A stretch of 49,268 bases of DNA, from assembly GCA_026260175.1 (NCBI GenBank), contig JAKCWW010000634.1:50334-99601 (forward strand). Direction: 5' to 3'. Position numbers and translations under genes: made by a program. This document shows, one piece after another, positions 1 to 10,567 of the stretch (positions within the stretch are counted from its first letter, which is position 1; every line of letters begins with the position of its first letter). The stretch comes from Reticulitermes lucifugus (lineage: Eukaryota > Arthropoda > Insecta > Blattodea > Rhinotermitidae). The notes under the pieces were generated by a model that ran no database searches, was not told where the DNA came from, and saw nothing but the letters and a program-made list of their open reading frames with translations.

Positions 1-215
1 GCCGTGTAATAACCCAGAAGACCACAGATTTCATCAACATCGCGACGGAAGCCTGAAATCAAGGTGTAAAAGTAAGTTCTCCTTCCAAGCAGCCTTTTTA
101 TACAAACGTTCAGGCTTCTACGGCGGTTGCTGCTCAAATGATGGTCTTGCAGGTTATTACTCCGTGTAGGATGATGTCTATACCAACGTTTCGGAGCAAC
201 GTGCTACCTCCTTCT
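1..215. repeat. Foldback-family repeat, two opposed copies
   Basis: Bases 1-60 carry the right end of the family seen complete near 13.2 kb (GTGTAATA-CCCAGAAGAC, then TTTCATCAACATCGCG and GGAAGCCTGAAATC). Bases 109-215 carry a diverged copy on the opposite strand, including the CGAAACGTTGGTA core near 173-186. The two together form an imperfect inverted repeat with a spacer of about 50 bp. The first copy starts at the window edge, so the element probably extends to the left. Confidence 0.75.
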
Positions 216-1138
216 TAAAGTAAACGAAATAAAACTTAATTTACAAACAACTTAACTTACTTTTTTTCCTAAAATAAGAGACAATGTTTACGGCCGTGCA
301 AAGGTCTTGCATGACAACATTTAACTTTGTGTTATAAATGGCTCAATAATGTGCAGTGTCACAATATATACTGCTACTGAAATTCAGACCGGGTAATGCA
401 AAAATTATGATTTCATCACCATTTATCCACTTAAAGCCTAATGTTTGCTATCTCTAAAGCCTAATGTTTGCTATCTGTAACACTTTTGTAACATTAATCA
501 TCTCTGAATTTCGACCGCAAAGTTTATTTACATTTTCGATTATGATTCTCTGCGCAAACAGCCATTATTCCCCAAACAACATATTTGATTGGGTTTTATA
601 ATGTAGACAGAGATGTTTTCTGTTATTTTGGAACTGCATTTTTATACATATTTTGTTGAAAGTTAGTCTCGAAAGTTTTATACTTTACGGCTTCAAAACT
701 TTGTTATTGCCTGTCTATTGTTTGAGATGTAGTGTACGAAGTTTCTGATGGAAATACGCTTCTTTTTGAAACGCTAAATAAACGGGGAAAGTCAAGTACT
801 AGGAGAATCTCCTCAAATTCTTCACATTGTATTTTCAAAATGATTAAATCAAGAATTATTAGATGGACAGGACATGTATTATGCTGAATAAAATAAGAAC
901 ACAGTGCTAGAGCCTCGGATTCCATTAAAGCAGGAACTTCATTAACTACTTGAAGAATGATTTGAAGCTATCAACATTTGTTGGAAGATCACGCATCATG
1001 TAGCAGCTGAACAAGCACGGACTTTCAAGCTTCCTGGTCACTATGGACACTGTGGTTTCACTGTGGACACCCCTGGAATATCAGAGAAGCAAAATAAGGA
1101 GGCATGGCCGTGATCTCTGCCATGTCCTGATCTCGCCT

Positions 1139-1140
<2 letters not shown>
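216..1140. other. No recognisable feature
   Basis: AT-rich sequence with only short chance reading frames. A short direct duplication (AAAGCCTAATGTTTGCTATCT, two adjacent copies) lies at about 434-476. Nothing else seen. Confidence 0.6.

Positions 1141-1180
<40 letters not shown>
1141..1180. repeat. (TC)n microsatellite
   Basis: An almost pure TC dinucleotide run of about 36 bases with a slightly interrupted left edge. The RE/ER-rich reading frame on the minus strand is produced by this repeat and is not a gene. Confidence 0.95.
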
Positions 1181-1183
<3 letters not shown>

Positions 1184-2971
1184 TGCCACCTGCCGTCTTG
1201 GAGCTGAGTAAACCTTTTTTTGTATTCCGTTTCATACGCTTTTCTTACGTTACTAAAAATATGTAGCAGTTACTGGATGTTTCAGAATATCTGGGTGTGG
1301 TAATTTAACTGAAGTTTAAACGTTAGGTTGAGTCGAATCATGCATTTGAACTACCTATAATTGGGAACTGGGAGTGAAAAAGAAGGAAGTGAATATAGAA
1401 AATTACTTTCTGAGAAACTTATTGATTTGAGTTCTCTGACCCCTTTTGCTGTAATAATTAAATTAAAATAAATGAGATGGGCTAGGTATGTGGCAAGCAA
1501 TGAGGAATATCATAATTACGCAAGAATATATTTTCGGTTCTCAAGACAAAATAATACTGGCTGCAGAATTGAGAAGTTAGCACATAGGAATGAGCGCATT
1601 AAGTAAATGAAATTAAGTTTGTCTTTCTTTTATCCGCAGTTTCAGATCTGTCAGTCATACAACAAATATATTATTTGTCGAAAACCTGTCTCGAAATCCT
1701 TTACTTGCTCTCTGATTGAAAATCAGAATTTGAAACCCCTGAGCCCAAACATATAAGCATTAAAAATGTTTCATTAAAACTTTCCAATCTTTGCAAAATT
1801 TGAAGGGAGAAAAGCTGGATTAAAAAACTACCTTTCTAATTTAAAGACTTTTCGATCTTACTTGAGAATATAAAAATATACGGTAGCACGTTTAAAAACT
1901 TACACATACACAGCCATAATTTGGATGATTATTTATTACTACCGTTTACAAAGCCACTAATCCTGCATTGCATAAGCCAACCGTTGAATGGGGTTGTGAA
2001 TAAGAAATTCAATATTTAACCAGCCACTACACTTGTCTGTCCATCATTCAGTCCTTCTGTCTGTCAGTTTCAGAGCGTTTGGATTTGTCGTTTCACTTGC
2101 TATAATGGCAGCAAGTTGTAATTTGTTTGGGTTTAGTAACTGTAGTTGGAGTGATCGTGAAGCCTCGATAATAAAGAAGCCCTGGCCCATTAGGGCCTCT
2201 TGCGCCATGGAGGGGGGGGAGAATGTATTTGGAATAAATTGAATACAAGTGTTTTATAATTGACACCAGTGGAAATTTTAAAAACCAAAGCTTTAAATTT
2301 CTTAAATATACAGGCATTTACAGAAGCGGGTTTTCTTTTTTGTCCTATTTTTTAAAACTTTTTATATCGAGTGTTCTAGGAAAGTGTGCATGTTTTTGGA
2401 AAGTAGTATATCTCTGTTAGTCGCAACTCTTCACGAACTTTCTCATTTCTCTTCAAAATCGTCATTTCCAGAAAGACACAAGTAACCACTCGGTATCCTA
2501 TCCTGTGGACATGATGACCTCTTCCCTGGAGACGAATCTCACCATTGACCACATTGTAGTTTCTGAGATAGGAGAGCATGCAATTCCACATCAAAGACCT
2601 CATAAGTTACAAATCTATGGCAAGGTATTTAAACATAAAATTAATGTTACCATTTTAGTAACATTTTCCTTATATTTGTATCTGTGTGTATTTGTGCTAG
2701 GGACCAAGTTTTTAACCAACACCACCAAAAAATTTTAGATTCCTATTCAGAAGTAATCTTTCGTCATCTTCTGGATCCTATTAAGTAGCTACGTACTTCT
2801 ACCCGCCTCCCGTGCAATGACAAATACCAGTATTATAAAATCTAAGCTACTGGTTTTGTGAAATTCGGTATTAGATCTAGGCCACTGGTGTCCAACCCCA
2901 TCTAGTTACTTTGTACCCTATCATCAGTGTCAGTAATAGCAAATGAAACATTTAAGCCTGTTATCATTTTG
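1181..2971. other. No recognisable feature
   Basis: AT-rich unique-looking sequence. Reading frames of 60-80 codons occur on both strands near 2.0-2.7 kb but overlap each other and show no motif. A run of eight G lies near 2212. Confidence 0.6.
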
Positions 2972-2972
2972 T

Positions 2973-3004
<32 letters not shown>
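2972..3004. repeat. (TA)n microsatellite
   Basis: A TA dinucleotide run of about 33 bases with one G interruption, directly abutting the 5' edge of the LINE-A fragment. Confidence 0.95.
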
Positions 3005-3245
3005 AAGAAGGAAGTCTAAGTGGCTTGGCCACATCTTTCGTAGGAACTGCCTTCTAAAACACGTTATTAAAGGAAACATAGAAGGGACGGTAAGAAGACG
3101 AAGAAGACGTATGCAGCTACTGGATGACAGAGAAAAGAGAAGATACTGAAAACTGAAAGAGGGAGCACTAGATTGCAATCTCTGGAAAACTGGCTGTGGC
3201 AAAGTGTACGGACCTGTCATAAGACAGGCTGGATGTTTATGAGTA
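3005..3245 (+). pseudogene. LINE-A 3' end: reverse transcriptase C-terminus remnant
   Basis: Reading from 3012 gives KSKWLGHIFRRNCLLKHVIK, then an arginine-rich stretch, then QLLDDREKRRY, an in-frame TGA at 3147-3149, and KLKEGALD..LW beyond it. The W-L-G-H-I-x-R-R-N followed by a basic linker and LLDD/YWKLKE is the usual C-terminal tail of endonuclease-reverse transcriptase proteins of insect non-LTR retrotransposons (family assignment from memory). The stop falls where the other copies have TGG (W), so it is a single-base nonsense change. Related ends lie at 20.4 kb (+) and 35.7 kb (-). Only the last 80 or so codons remain, as expected for 5' truncation during target-primed insertion. No function remains. 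Confidence 0.85.
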
Positions 3246-3358
3246 TATACATATACGAGTACTGTGTATAGAAACTATATGTACTACACATATTTCATCG
3301 TGAAAAGTGAATTTTTAAGAAAACAAAAACGCACAGCATAACATCAGGAAAAATACTG

Positions 3359-3560
3359 TATCGTAGCCCAGACGGTTTTTCGCCGACTTCACGCCGCAGA
3401 GGGTCGGGTTCTTTCCCAGGTCAGGTCATGTAAGATTTCTGTTGGACAAGGTGGAAAGGAAACAGGATTCTGTTCGAGTACTTCTATCAATATCATTCCA
3501 CAAGTGCTCCATACTCATTCATTCAGCTATCGCCAATGCTACATAGTCTCTGTTATTGAA
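3359..3560 (+). repeat. tRNA-derived SINE-like block
   Basis: TAGCCCAGACGG near 3365 fits an RNA polymerase III A box, and GGGTTCTTTCCCA near 3408 fits a decayed B box at tRNA-like spacing. The body (CATTCCACAAGTGCTCCATACTCATTCATT around 3494-3523) resembles a dispersed insect SINE tail I remember. There is no second copy in the window, so family membership is tentative. Confidence 0.45.
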
Positions 3561-3850
3561 GGCGTCTTAAATAACACACTAAAGAAAACATCAGCAACAA
3601 CACTGAGTACAAAACATTCCTGGCGTATTTTGTCTATATGGGTGCTGGCGTCTTCATTTACACGTGCCCACTTAACGTTTCTTCCACCTCGATATACCGG
3701 TAGGATTGCATTCAGTATAAATCTCATGCGAACCATTCCTATTTTCTTTGGACGTCGATAAGTTGCGAGTTATTATTTCCAATCAATGTGAACGTTAGAT
3801 TTGAAATTCTCAGAGCGGTGATAATGACGATTGCTATCTACCGGGATGTG

Positions 3851-4030
3851 GTGTCGTAGTCTGGCAGATATGTACCAACGGTGTCGTAGTCTGGCAAATA
3901 TGTGCCAACGGTGTCGTAGTTTGGCAGATATGTACCAACGGTGTCGTAGTCTGGCACATATGTACCAACGGTGTCGTAGTGTGGCAGATATGTACCAACG
4001 ATGTCGTAGGCTGGCAGATATGTACCAACG
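3851..4030. repeat. 30-bp tandem array, six units
   Basis: Six uninterrupted units of exactly 30 bp start at 3851, 3881, 3911, 3941, 3971 and 4001. The unit reads GTGTCGTAGTCTGGCAGATA then TGTACCAACG, and units differ by only a few bases. Because 30 is a multiple of three, both strands stay open and give ten-residue peptide repeats. These are by-products of the period, not genes. Read on the minus strand, the unit matches the GTTGGTA...CAGACTAC core of the dispersed family found elsewhere in the window, and the array is bounded by CGTTTC at 4029-4034. Confidence 0.97.
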
Positions 4031-4380
4031 TTTCAGGGTAAATTGACAACTTCATAATTAACCTGATGATGGACAGAGCAGATTTCTCGGCAAAGTCTAC
4101 AATTCTACGTAGTGTCGCAACGTAGAAGAGAGTATTGCCAGATATGAGGAATGTACATTGTGAGGTATTATAAACATGGAAATTATTAGAATGACCACCT
4201 ATTTAACTGTATTATGCGGGGACTTCCTTGAAAATTTGACGATTCCTCAGCTTTTACATAAAATCTATTTTTATCTCCAAATTTAAAGACGCAATCTAAT
4301 AGGCACTATCATAAACACTTTCAAAGAGTCCTCACAATCATACTCGATTTCTCTCAGACATATTTTAATATTATTAAAAG
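4031..4380. other. No recognisable feature
   Basis: AT-rich sequence between the 30-bp array and the SINE-C copy. Nothing seen. Confidence 0.6.
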
Positions 4381-4590
4381 GTAAAGATAAAGCAATCCCA
4401 TTACAGTCCTGGACAGGCCCTTAGGTTTCCAGGAGGTTGAGGCTCCCAGATTTCTAGACAATCGGCACATGAAGCTGGTAAGGTTGTCAGTCCTACGCAC
4501 TGGCCGCCTTTACCCCCCCCCGCAAGAAATATTCCTGGTACTCATTTCTGTTATAGGCTGAGTCGACTCCAGGGCCATAGTGCGACCGAA
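4381..4590 (+). repeat. SINE-C copy, decayed
   Basis: Starts with GGTAAAGATAAAG and contains, in order, a GGCAC segment, CTGGCCGCCTTTACCCCC, TGGTACTCATTTCTGTTATA, GGCTGAGTCGACTCCAGGGCC. The same order of blocks appears at 26385-26655. The start alone recurs at 35579. The far end that carries the tRNA-like part in the 26-kb copy is missing here, where the palindrome at 4597 begins. Confidence 0.65.
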
Positions 4591-4596
4591 ACGATT

Positions 4597-4740
4597 ATAA
4601 AATTTTGACCACAAAACCTCAGAAGTAGAGAAGACGTTGGAACCCTAGATATAGAGGGAGTAATAATGTATTATTACTCCCTCTATATCTAGGGTTCCAA
4701 AGTCTGATCTACTTGTGAGGTTTTGTGGTCAAAATTTTAT
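4597..4740. repeat. Near-perfect palindrome, 71-bp arms
   Basis: Bases 4597-4667 are the reverse complement of 4670-4740 with about four mismatches, no indels and a two-base centre. The termini are ATAAAATTTTGACCACAAAA and its complement. Transcribed from either strand it would fold into a long hairpin. It has no coding capacity. It could be a palindromic MITE or a recent inverted duplication. The arms are longer and more perfect than a normal animal pre-miRNA. No clear target-site duplication flanks it. Confidence 0.95.
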
Positions 4741-6469
4741 TTTCATATCTCATTTAGTCCGTTGCTTCTAGGGGCCTCTTCCATCTTATCTAACTTGATT
4801 TTTTTCACCGCAACAACAAATGATTAAGCGAAGTCTTGTATTCTGAAATTTTCTCTATTTTTATATCAGTTCATCATCTTTTGACCCAGTTATCACATTG
4901 TCAGCAATTCTCAGTCTCCTCAATGTGTTTAAATGGACGAGTTAAAATTTTCAGGAAATTTAATATTTACCAATATTTCTAATACCTTACTTCTAGCCAT
5001 ACTCTTTTGGGTTTCGTAATGTGAGACAAAATCCTTTCACTTTAGAGGAGATAAAGTAAACAAACGAAATTTGTATGGAAGCGGACTTCAGTATCCAGAG
5101 TTCTGTTGGTCTTCATTATGCCAGCCGCTGAAGTTTCAATCTGTACATCTACGAAAGTTAATCTGAAACTCGTTGATTGGCTAACTTTGACGCGGAAACT
5201 TCTGCAGTTTCCCCTTGTTTCGTCTTGAGTTATTATTTTAGAGCTGTTTTATCTTCCAAATGACATTTTTCCAGCTAGCTTTCTATCCTAACTTTGTTGC
5301 GTCTATTCCCTAGAGGAATTTATTATTAGATTTTCACTAACTAATTTCCAGAGTTTTATCTTGTGTTATTATTTTTCTTATCTATTTTCCAGCGTTTCAG
5401 CTCTGCCGTTCGCTTTTTTATTACGTTGAAGTCTTTCATTATTTTCCTTTTATGGAAATTTCCCTGTAGATATGCTTCGAGCATGTCTTTTGTTTCCTTT
5501 TTCGACGTTGTCACTGTCGTCGTCTGTTTGTGCATGCAGATGGAGGGAAAATGGCAAGACAGACAGAGGGAGAGGGAAGACAAAGATAGTGAGAAATTAA
5601 ACATACTGAAGCTACGTACAGAATGTTACATCGAGAGGAGCGTTGAATGAACACTGCAAGTGTTGGAAAGTTAATCGCTCAAGTTGGTCCACTGTCCACG
5701 GAAGTATTCTTCTGCTCTCTAAGGTGGTACACTTAGGCCAGCACTTACACTTAACACGTCAGATCCATTACTTCTTCTTGCTCCGATTCTTTTCGAAGAG
5801 GCATATAAAAGTGAACATAAAATTTCTCAGCAAATTTTTATATTGTCTTGTAATCAGGATTAAAAACACTGCATTACAAGACACATAAAATTAATTATCA
5901 TGTTTCGAACAAAGAATATTTGTTTAATTATTGCAAGAAAGCTCTTATTTTACATATTTATAAAAAGCGCTATAAAACTAGTAGTTATAAAAATTAATAT
6001 AAATGTGAGTATTAATATTAATTTTTGTATTTCTTCTGCCAATTTTATGTGTGTAAGTAGATGGATTTGCTGGATAAATACATTTCGAATTCCGTCGTAA
6101 TTTATCAGGTATTGGCCATACGTTCTGAATTTGTCAGATACTAGAAAACAAATGTGAATGCTACGGGAGAATTTCAATTAAAAAAACGTGACTCTGTTAA
6201 GAAAGAGGTATCTTATAATTTTCTAATTGAATTCGTTTTATATGTAGAAATATGTAATCTAATTAAATGAAATTAACCCTTTTAAGACTAAAATAAATCT
6301 GTATTTTACTTGGTATCTAAGGATTCATTTCTTTTCTCAAAAAGAAAGGATTGTGCTGCCAGTGAAAAGACCTATTATTTATGATTTTATAGGGGACTAA
6401 CAGCTGTTTATTTTAAGAATTACGTGACACGCACAAGTACAATTTTAGGCGTAGATGAGAGAATAATAC
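4741..6469. other. No recognisable feature
   Basis: AT-rich sequence. Reading frames of 66-95 codons near 5.36-6.18 kb overlap on opposite strands and show only low-complexity hydrophobic or lysine/serine-rich composition. No repeat copy recognised. Confidence 0.55.
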
Positions 6470-6660
6470 AGGATCTTCAAGAAGTGGGATAGGGAGGCAT
6501 GGACTGGATTTATCTGACCCATGATAAGGACAGGTGGTGGTCGCTTGTGAAAGCGGTAATGACCTTTTGGGTTCCATAAACTGCTGGGAATTCCTTGACT
6601 AGCTGAGGACCTGTAGCTTCTCAGGAATTACTCTGCTCTATGAAGTTAGATAGTTAGTTT
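6470..6660 (+). pseudogene. LINE-B 3' end: reverse transcriptase C-terminus and 3' UTR
   Basis: The frame from about 6475 reads LQEVG, a stop, then GGMDWIYLTHDKDRWWSLVK and AVMTFWVP before TAA. It aligns with the intact minus-strand copy at 13.7 kb ([20 protein letters not shown]). After the stop the shared 3' UTR follows (TGCTGGGAATTCCTTGACTA through TGAAGTTAGATAGTTAGTT). The D-R-x-x-W-R motif near the end is typical of the C-terminus of insect LINE endonuclease-reverse transcriptases. Truncated and broken by an internal stop. Confidence 0.85.
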
Positions 6661-7604
6661 GTCATAAATACAGTTATTGAGTAAAATGCAGAGTATAGTT
6701 TTAAATCTGCCGTACCTGAAATAACCTCTAAGTCATAAAGCTTTAAATAATGCCTATATTGAATTCCTTTTAAGCAAATATTTTAATGACGCATTTTCTG
6801 TTCATTATATTCTCAGAGATGAATATGCCGTTAGGAAGGTCCAAGGAAACCAAGACAGCCTTAAATAAAATGAAACATGTTTATCCATACTTGCTGATTA
6901 CAATTTATTGGACACAGAAACGTACATTTTCTTTTCTTCTGAGGGAAAATATGCTAAGAATTTAGTCAATATTCAGTACATTAAGGAGAAAACAAAAATC
7001 TTATCCTCGAATTCAATGTAGGCAGACTTACAAATCAAACAATGAGGCTGTTAAGCAGAAATGTGTAATTACTTTACATCGTTGGTCTAATAAGTTTGTT
7101 TAGAAGTAATTTTAGGCCGGGGAACCTCAAAATTTCTAAAATAAATCAGTAAAATTTTAATCTTTCGCAGTGAAAGGACATACTATAAAGTCTTAGGTTT
7201 ATATACACACACACACATATCCATCTAGTACAGAATTTAAGAATCGGTGGAGGTAAAATTCTGCTCCCCCGAATGCTTTCATGGTATGTACATAGACACA
7301 TTCACATTTATTTGTTTAGGTATATAAAAAAATTGAAAAAAATGACGAGTATAATTATTTCTGACATGACACCCGAAAATGTGATAGATGTTTCAAGGCG
7401 TTGACACATTTTACACCTGTCCTACACCTGTCCAGCTACACTTCTCACAGTAAATTATAAGTATGTTAAATGACATATATGCTAAATAATTACTATTACA
7501 TGTAAAATTGCATTCAGTTGAAGTACCAATAAGAGCTTCATGATATTTCGCTATTTCTGTATTTTTCCTTTATTATGTATCAGAGAGGTTGGGGGGGGGG
7601 TGTG
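6661..7604. other. Unique-looking spacer with (AC)n
   Basis: AT-rich spacer between two LINE-B ends. It holds a short AC run at 7203-7218 and a run of ten G at 7591-7600. Nothing else recognised. Confidence 0.6.
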
Positions 7605-7757
7605 TGGTTTAGACTGGATTGATCTGATAGGGACAATTGGAGGGCTCCTGTGAAAGCGGTAGTAAATCTTTAGTTTCCATAAAATGCGGAGAAAATATTG
7701 ACTAACTGAGTAACTAGCAGCTTCTGAAGAAGGACTATGCTCCATGGAGTTAATTAC
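7605..7757 (+). pseudogene. LINE-B 3' end, second copy
   Basis: TTTAGACTGGATTGATCTGA, then GGGACAATTGGAGGGCTCCTGTGAAAGCGGTAGTAA, TTCCATAAAATGCGGAGAA, and GCAGCTTCTGAAGAAGGACT..CATGGAGTTAATTACGTA. This follows the 6.5-kb copy block by block in the same orientation, 1.1 kb downstream. The reading frame is broken by small indels and stops. The copies have diverged independently, so a recent tandem duplication is unlikely. Confidence 0.8.
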
Positions 7758-8990
7758 GTATGTATACGAGAGCAACCACTGTTAAAAGGTTTGCTTCCGT
7801 TGGGTCCAGGTCCTCTCCCTTGCACTTTATTGCTCCAACACCTTCACCGTATTTCTTCTCTTGTAGCTACAGACCAAGTTTTAGACCCATAAAAAGAGAG
7901 ATAAAATTGCAGACTGTTAGACACGAATACAGATCAGTGATTCCGAAATTAATTTTACCAAACCTTTTCCTTTTCAATTTTGTTTTGTTTGCCTCATTTT
8001 TTCATACATTAAATTTAACTGTAATATTGATGAGATTAATTCAAGTAAGAGGAGATTTGTCGCAAATGACAGATGACGAGATGACAGATGTACAAGCCGT
8101 TTAAGCACAAATACATGGAAATAAGAAACTTAACAGTTGAAAGGCATTTGTTTATCTATGAATATAATTTTGCCATGGATTTTATAGAAATAAAATATGC
8201 AGGCATAAAACGGATTTAAACTGGTCCAATGCAATTTAAATTACAGGCTTTTAAGAAAGAAGTGAATTTTCAGGTTTAACAGAGAGAGGAAATTTTTTGA
8301 CCAACTAAGGAAAATTAACCAGAACATGTAGTTACCTGTAACCCGATAATCCGAGTGCTGCAGATATTTACGTCAATTTAGTGCTTAGGTTTACAGAAAA
8401 CTGTATTCGCTATGACTACAACCGGTTGACTGCAACATTTGCGACACTTTTGACTTCAATGGGTTGAGAAATTTTCTTCTCTATCTCCCGCTCTTCTCTC
8501 TCTGGAGCTAGCTTTTTGTCTCTTTTTATCAACCCAGTTGTAAGTCTTCCTCCTTCCACCATTACATACACTGTACACTGTACCATACAAAAGCCCTAAG
8601 TCTTACAATGTCTTAGTGCGTTTTCGAAACTCTTCTTGTTCGTTGCCTTGACTTCCTTACTTGAATCTCTTCTTCCGAACTCGTATGTATTTAAGGAGTG
8701 CATGTAGATTACTTCAAGAAAACCTTTTTACTTTAGAAATTGTTATAACGTTCATTAAAATTTTGATTTAGTATAGAACGGTGGATGAAAATCGAAATTC
8801 ATAATATAACCCGCTCTTACAGAATACCAGTGCTTCAAATAATTCGATGTTTTCTATGTTATTTAAAGGCTCTACCTCGGCCGCAGGATTTACATAGCAT
8901 TGATTGAAACTGAAATATGATCACAAGTGTAGTACACAAGGATTCGAAAAAAGGGGCCATCCTTTAATTTAAGTTACCGAGTAGGCTACT
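7758..8990. other. No recognisable feature
   Basis: Begins with a 114-codon plus-strand frame (7760-8104) that starts at the LINE-B edge and shows no domain, so I regard it as chance. The rest is AT-rich. A CAACCGGTTG dyad lies at 8419-8428. Confidence 0.5.
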
Positions 8991-8991
8991 A

Positions 8992-9092
8992 GGACTCTTG
9001 ACCCGTGAGGATGGGACCGATACGTTGTCCCGAAACGTCGGTAAAGGATTACCACTCGACGCTGCGTAATATTCCAGAAAAGCGCAGATTTT
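8992..9092 (+). repeat. Foldback-family copy, right arm only
   Basis: GGACTCTTGACCCGTGAGGA, GGGACCGATACGTTGTCCCGAAACGTCGGTAAAGGATTACCAC (in parts) and TAATATTCCAGAAAAGCGCAGATTTTA match the right arm of the 13.2-kb element with moderate divergence. The left arm is missing and the copy stops where CATCAACATCGCG would follow. Confidence 0.85.
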
Positions 9093-9819
9093 ATCTTTTT
9101 GTCTTTTCATTTTTGGAACTGTTACTTTCTTAAATGTTGTCTCTATGTATTTCTTTTATCCCTCAAACTTGTCCAGTCATCTCCTTGATTTGACTAGCCG
9201 ACTAGACCTACAAGTGTATAAACCAAAGTTGTCTTCGTTATATAATAACTAATAATATTACCATCTCTAATTTATTGAATTTTTATTACTTCCAAATTTA
9301 TTTATAAAGAGCTCCACACTTTTCTTAAATTCCTTGTATAGCCTTCGCACAAAATAATAAGATGTTTGGTAGTGATAACAAATTAAGTAGAAAAATAGTT
9401 AGTGAGCAGAATTAATTTGCTGAACCCAAAATTAATTTAGTATCGCGAAGTGTATAAAAGAAATGTGATATGGTATTGATAAATCTCGAATCCTAGTTGT
9501 AAATGGGAAATAATATTAAAATAGGCCATTATCACAGGAAAATAAATTGCGAAGTTTATGGATTCGGATAAAATGTCTTCGGATAATATCCTAAAGGAAG
9601 TTTTCTTAAGACAAAAGTTAATTTTGTGGCTCATATCAGAGAATTCTCAATATCTCCCAAAGCAGAAAAGAACTTCGGGTAACAAATTAATTCCTTTCAT
9701 TGAAGCATGCTTTACAATTGTCTCAATTATGTAGCGTTAAACAGTAGCATGAAATGTGAATGAGGAACTGAAATGGATATATTGTAAGGCGGAAGTGGTT
9801 TATTTGATGCACTTCGTCA
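9093..9819. other. No recognisable feature
   Basis: AT-rich sequence. A 65-codon minus-strand frame (9437-9634) has no recognisable motif. Confidence 0.6.
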
Positions 9820-9945
9820 GCACTTGTCTGAGGGGCTTAAGGATATGCACTAAACACCGCGCTCAGAACAGCCGACATTTGAACCCGAGACTTTCCGACT
9901 ACAAACAAAAGTGCCAATCATTGAGCCACACCGTAAGTTATTCAA
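9820..9945 (-). repeat. tRNA-derived element
   Basis: On the minus strand TGTGGCTCAATGATTGG (9913-9929) fits an A box and CTCGGGTTCAAATGTCG (9873-9889) fits a B box at tRNA-like spacing. The acceptor stem does not pair, so it is not a working tRNA gene. It is best read as a tRNA-derived SINE head or a tRNA pseudogene. Confidence 0.5.
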
Positions 9946-10059
9946 GTCTTCCCTCGTTCGAAAGAAAGAATAATATCCAGAAAAAGTTTGGGATTATTGG
10001 CACTAAAGTCCGCATAAGTCCCTCAAAGAAGGTCAGTCCGATCACCCGCGATATTTGGC

Positions 10060-10270
10060 ATTGTTGATGGTTTAGTAAGGGTCTTTAGTCTACGCAAAGC
10101 TCCAAGAAATCGCGGTTCTATTCCCGACAAGGGTAAGAAGTTTATCTTTTCTCTAATACGTCCATACAGGCTCTGGCCTCCATCAAGCCTTTTATTTCAT
10201 GAGAATCAAGGACCTTCCCATGAGCGCAAAGAGACCGGTTGGTGAAATTTTCCCCCTCAATCCATCTAGT
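10060..10270 (+). repeat. tRNA-derived SINE-like element
   Basis: TGGTTTAGTAAGG near 10067 is A-box-like and GCGGTTCTATTCCCG near 10112 is B-box-like, about 45 bases apart. A body with CTCTGGCCTCCATC and CAATCCATCTAGTGGCTAAAT follows. It lies about 120 bp from, and opposite to, the tRNA-derived element at 9.9 kb. It has no second copy in the window. Confidence 0.5.
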
Positions 10271-10567
10271 GGCTAAATTAAGAATGAGTTTCCTTATATG
10301 GCTTCATAGTTTTTATAGGGACAAATTAAAATTTAACTTTACCTTAAATTGATACCAATGTCATAAATCCTTTTTTGGTCCACAAATATTTAGGAGAGAT
10401 ACACACAAGGTTACCTAGACATGATGATTCAATAAGACTATTAATACGGTATTGCTATTAAATCGAAAGGCAGAAACGTGACGGACAATACACAAATGAA
10501 CATAGACTGCATTACTTCACAAAGATCAGGCTTTACCTCATGCAGAGAGTGGAAATGTATGCTCACA
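10271..10567. other. No recognisable feature
   Basis: AT-rich. The last part may contain further unrecognisable units of the adjacent minisatellite. Confidence 0.5.

Noticed and set aside
3831..4055. Opposed reading frames of 71 and 73 codons with ten-residue repeats
   Set aside because: They are produced by the 30-bp tandem array, whose period is a multiple of three; both strands are open for that reason alone.
7760..8104. 114-codon plus-strand frame
   Set aside because: It starts at a LINE-B edge, has a low-complexity start and hydrophobic middle, no domain, no flanking signals.
9873..9935. Functional tRNA gene on the minus strand
   Set aside because: A and B boxes are present but the acceptor stem does not pair and the T-arm is mismatched.
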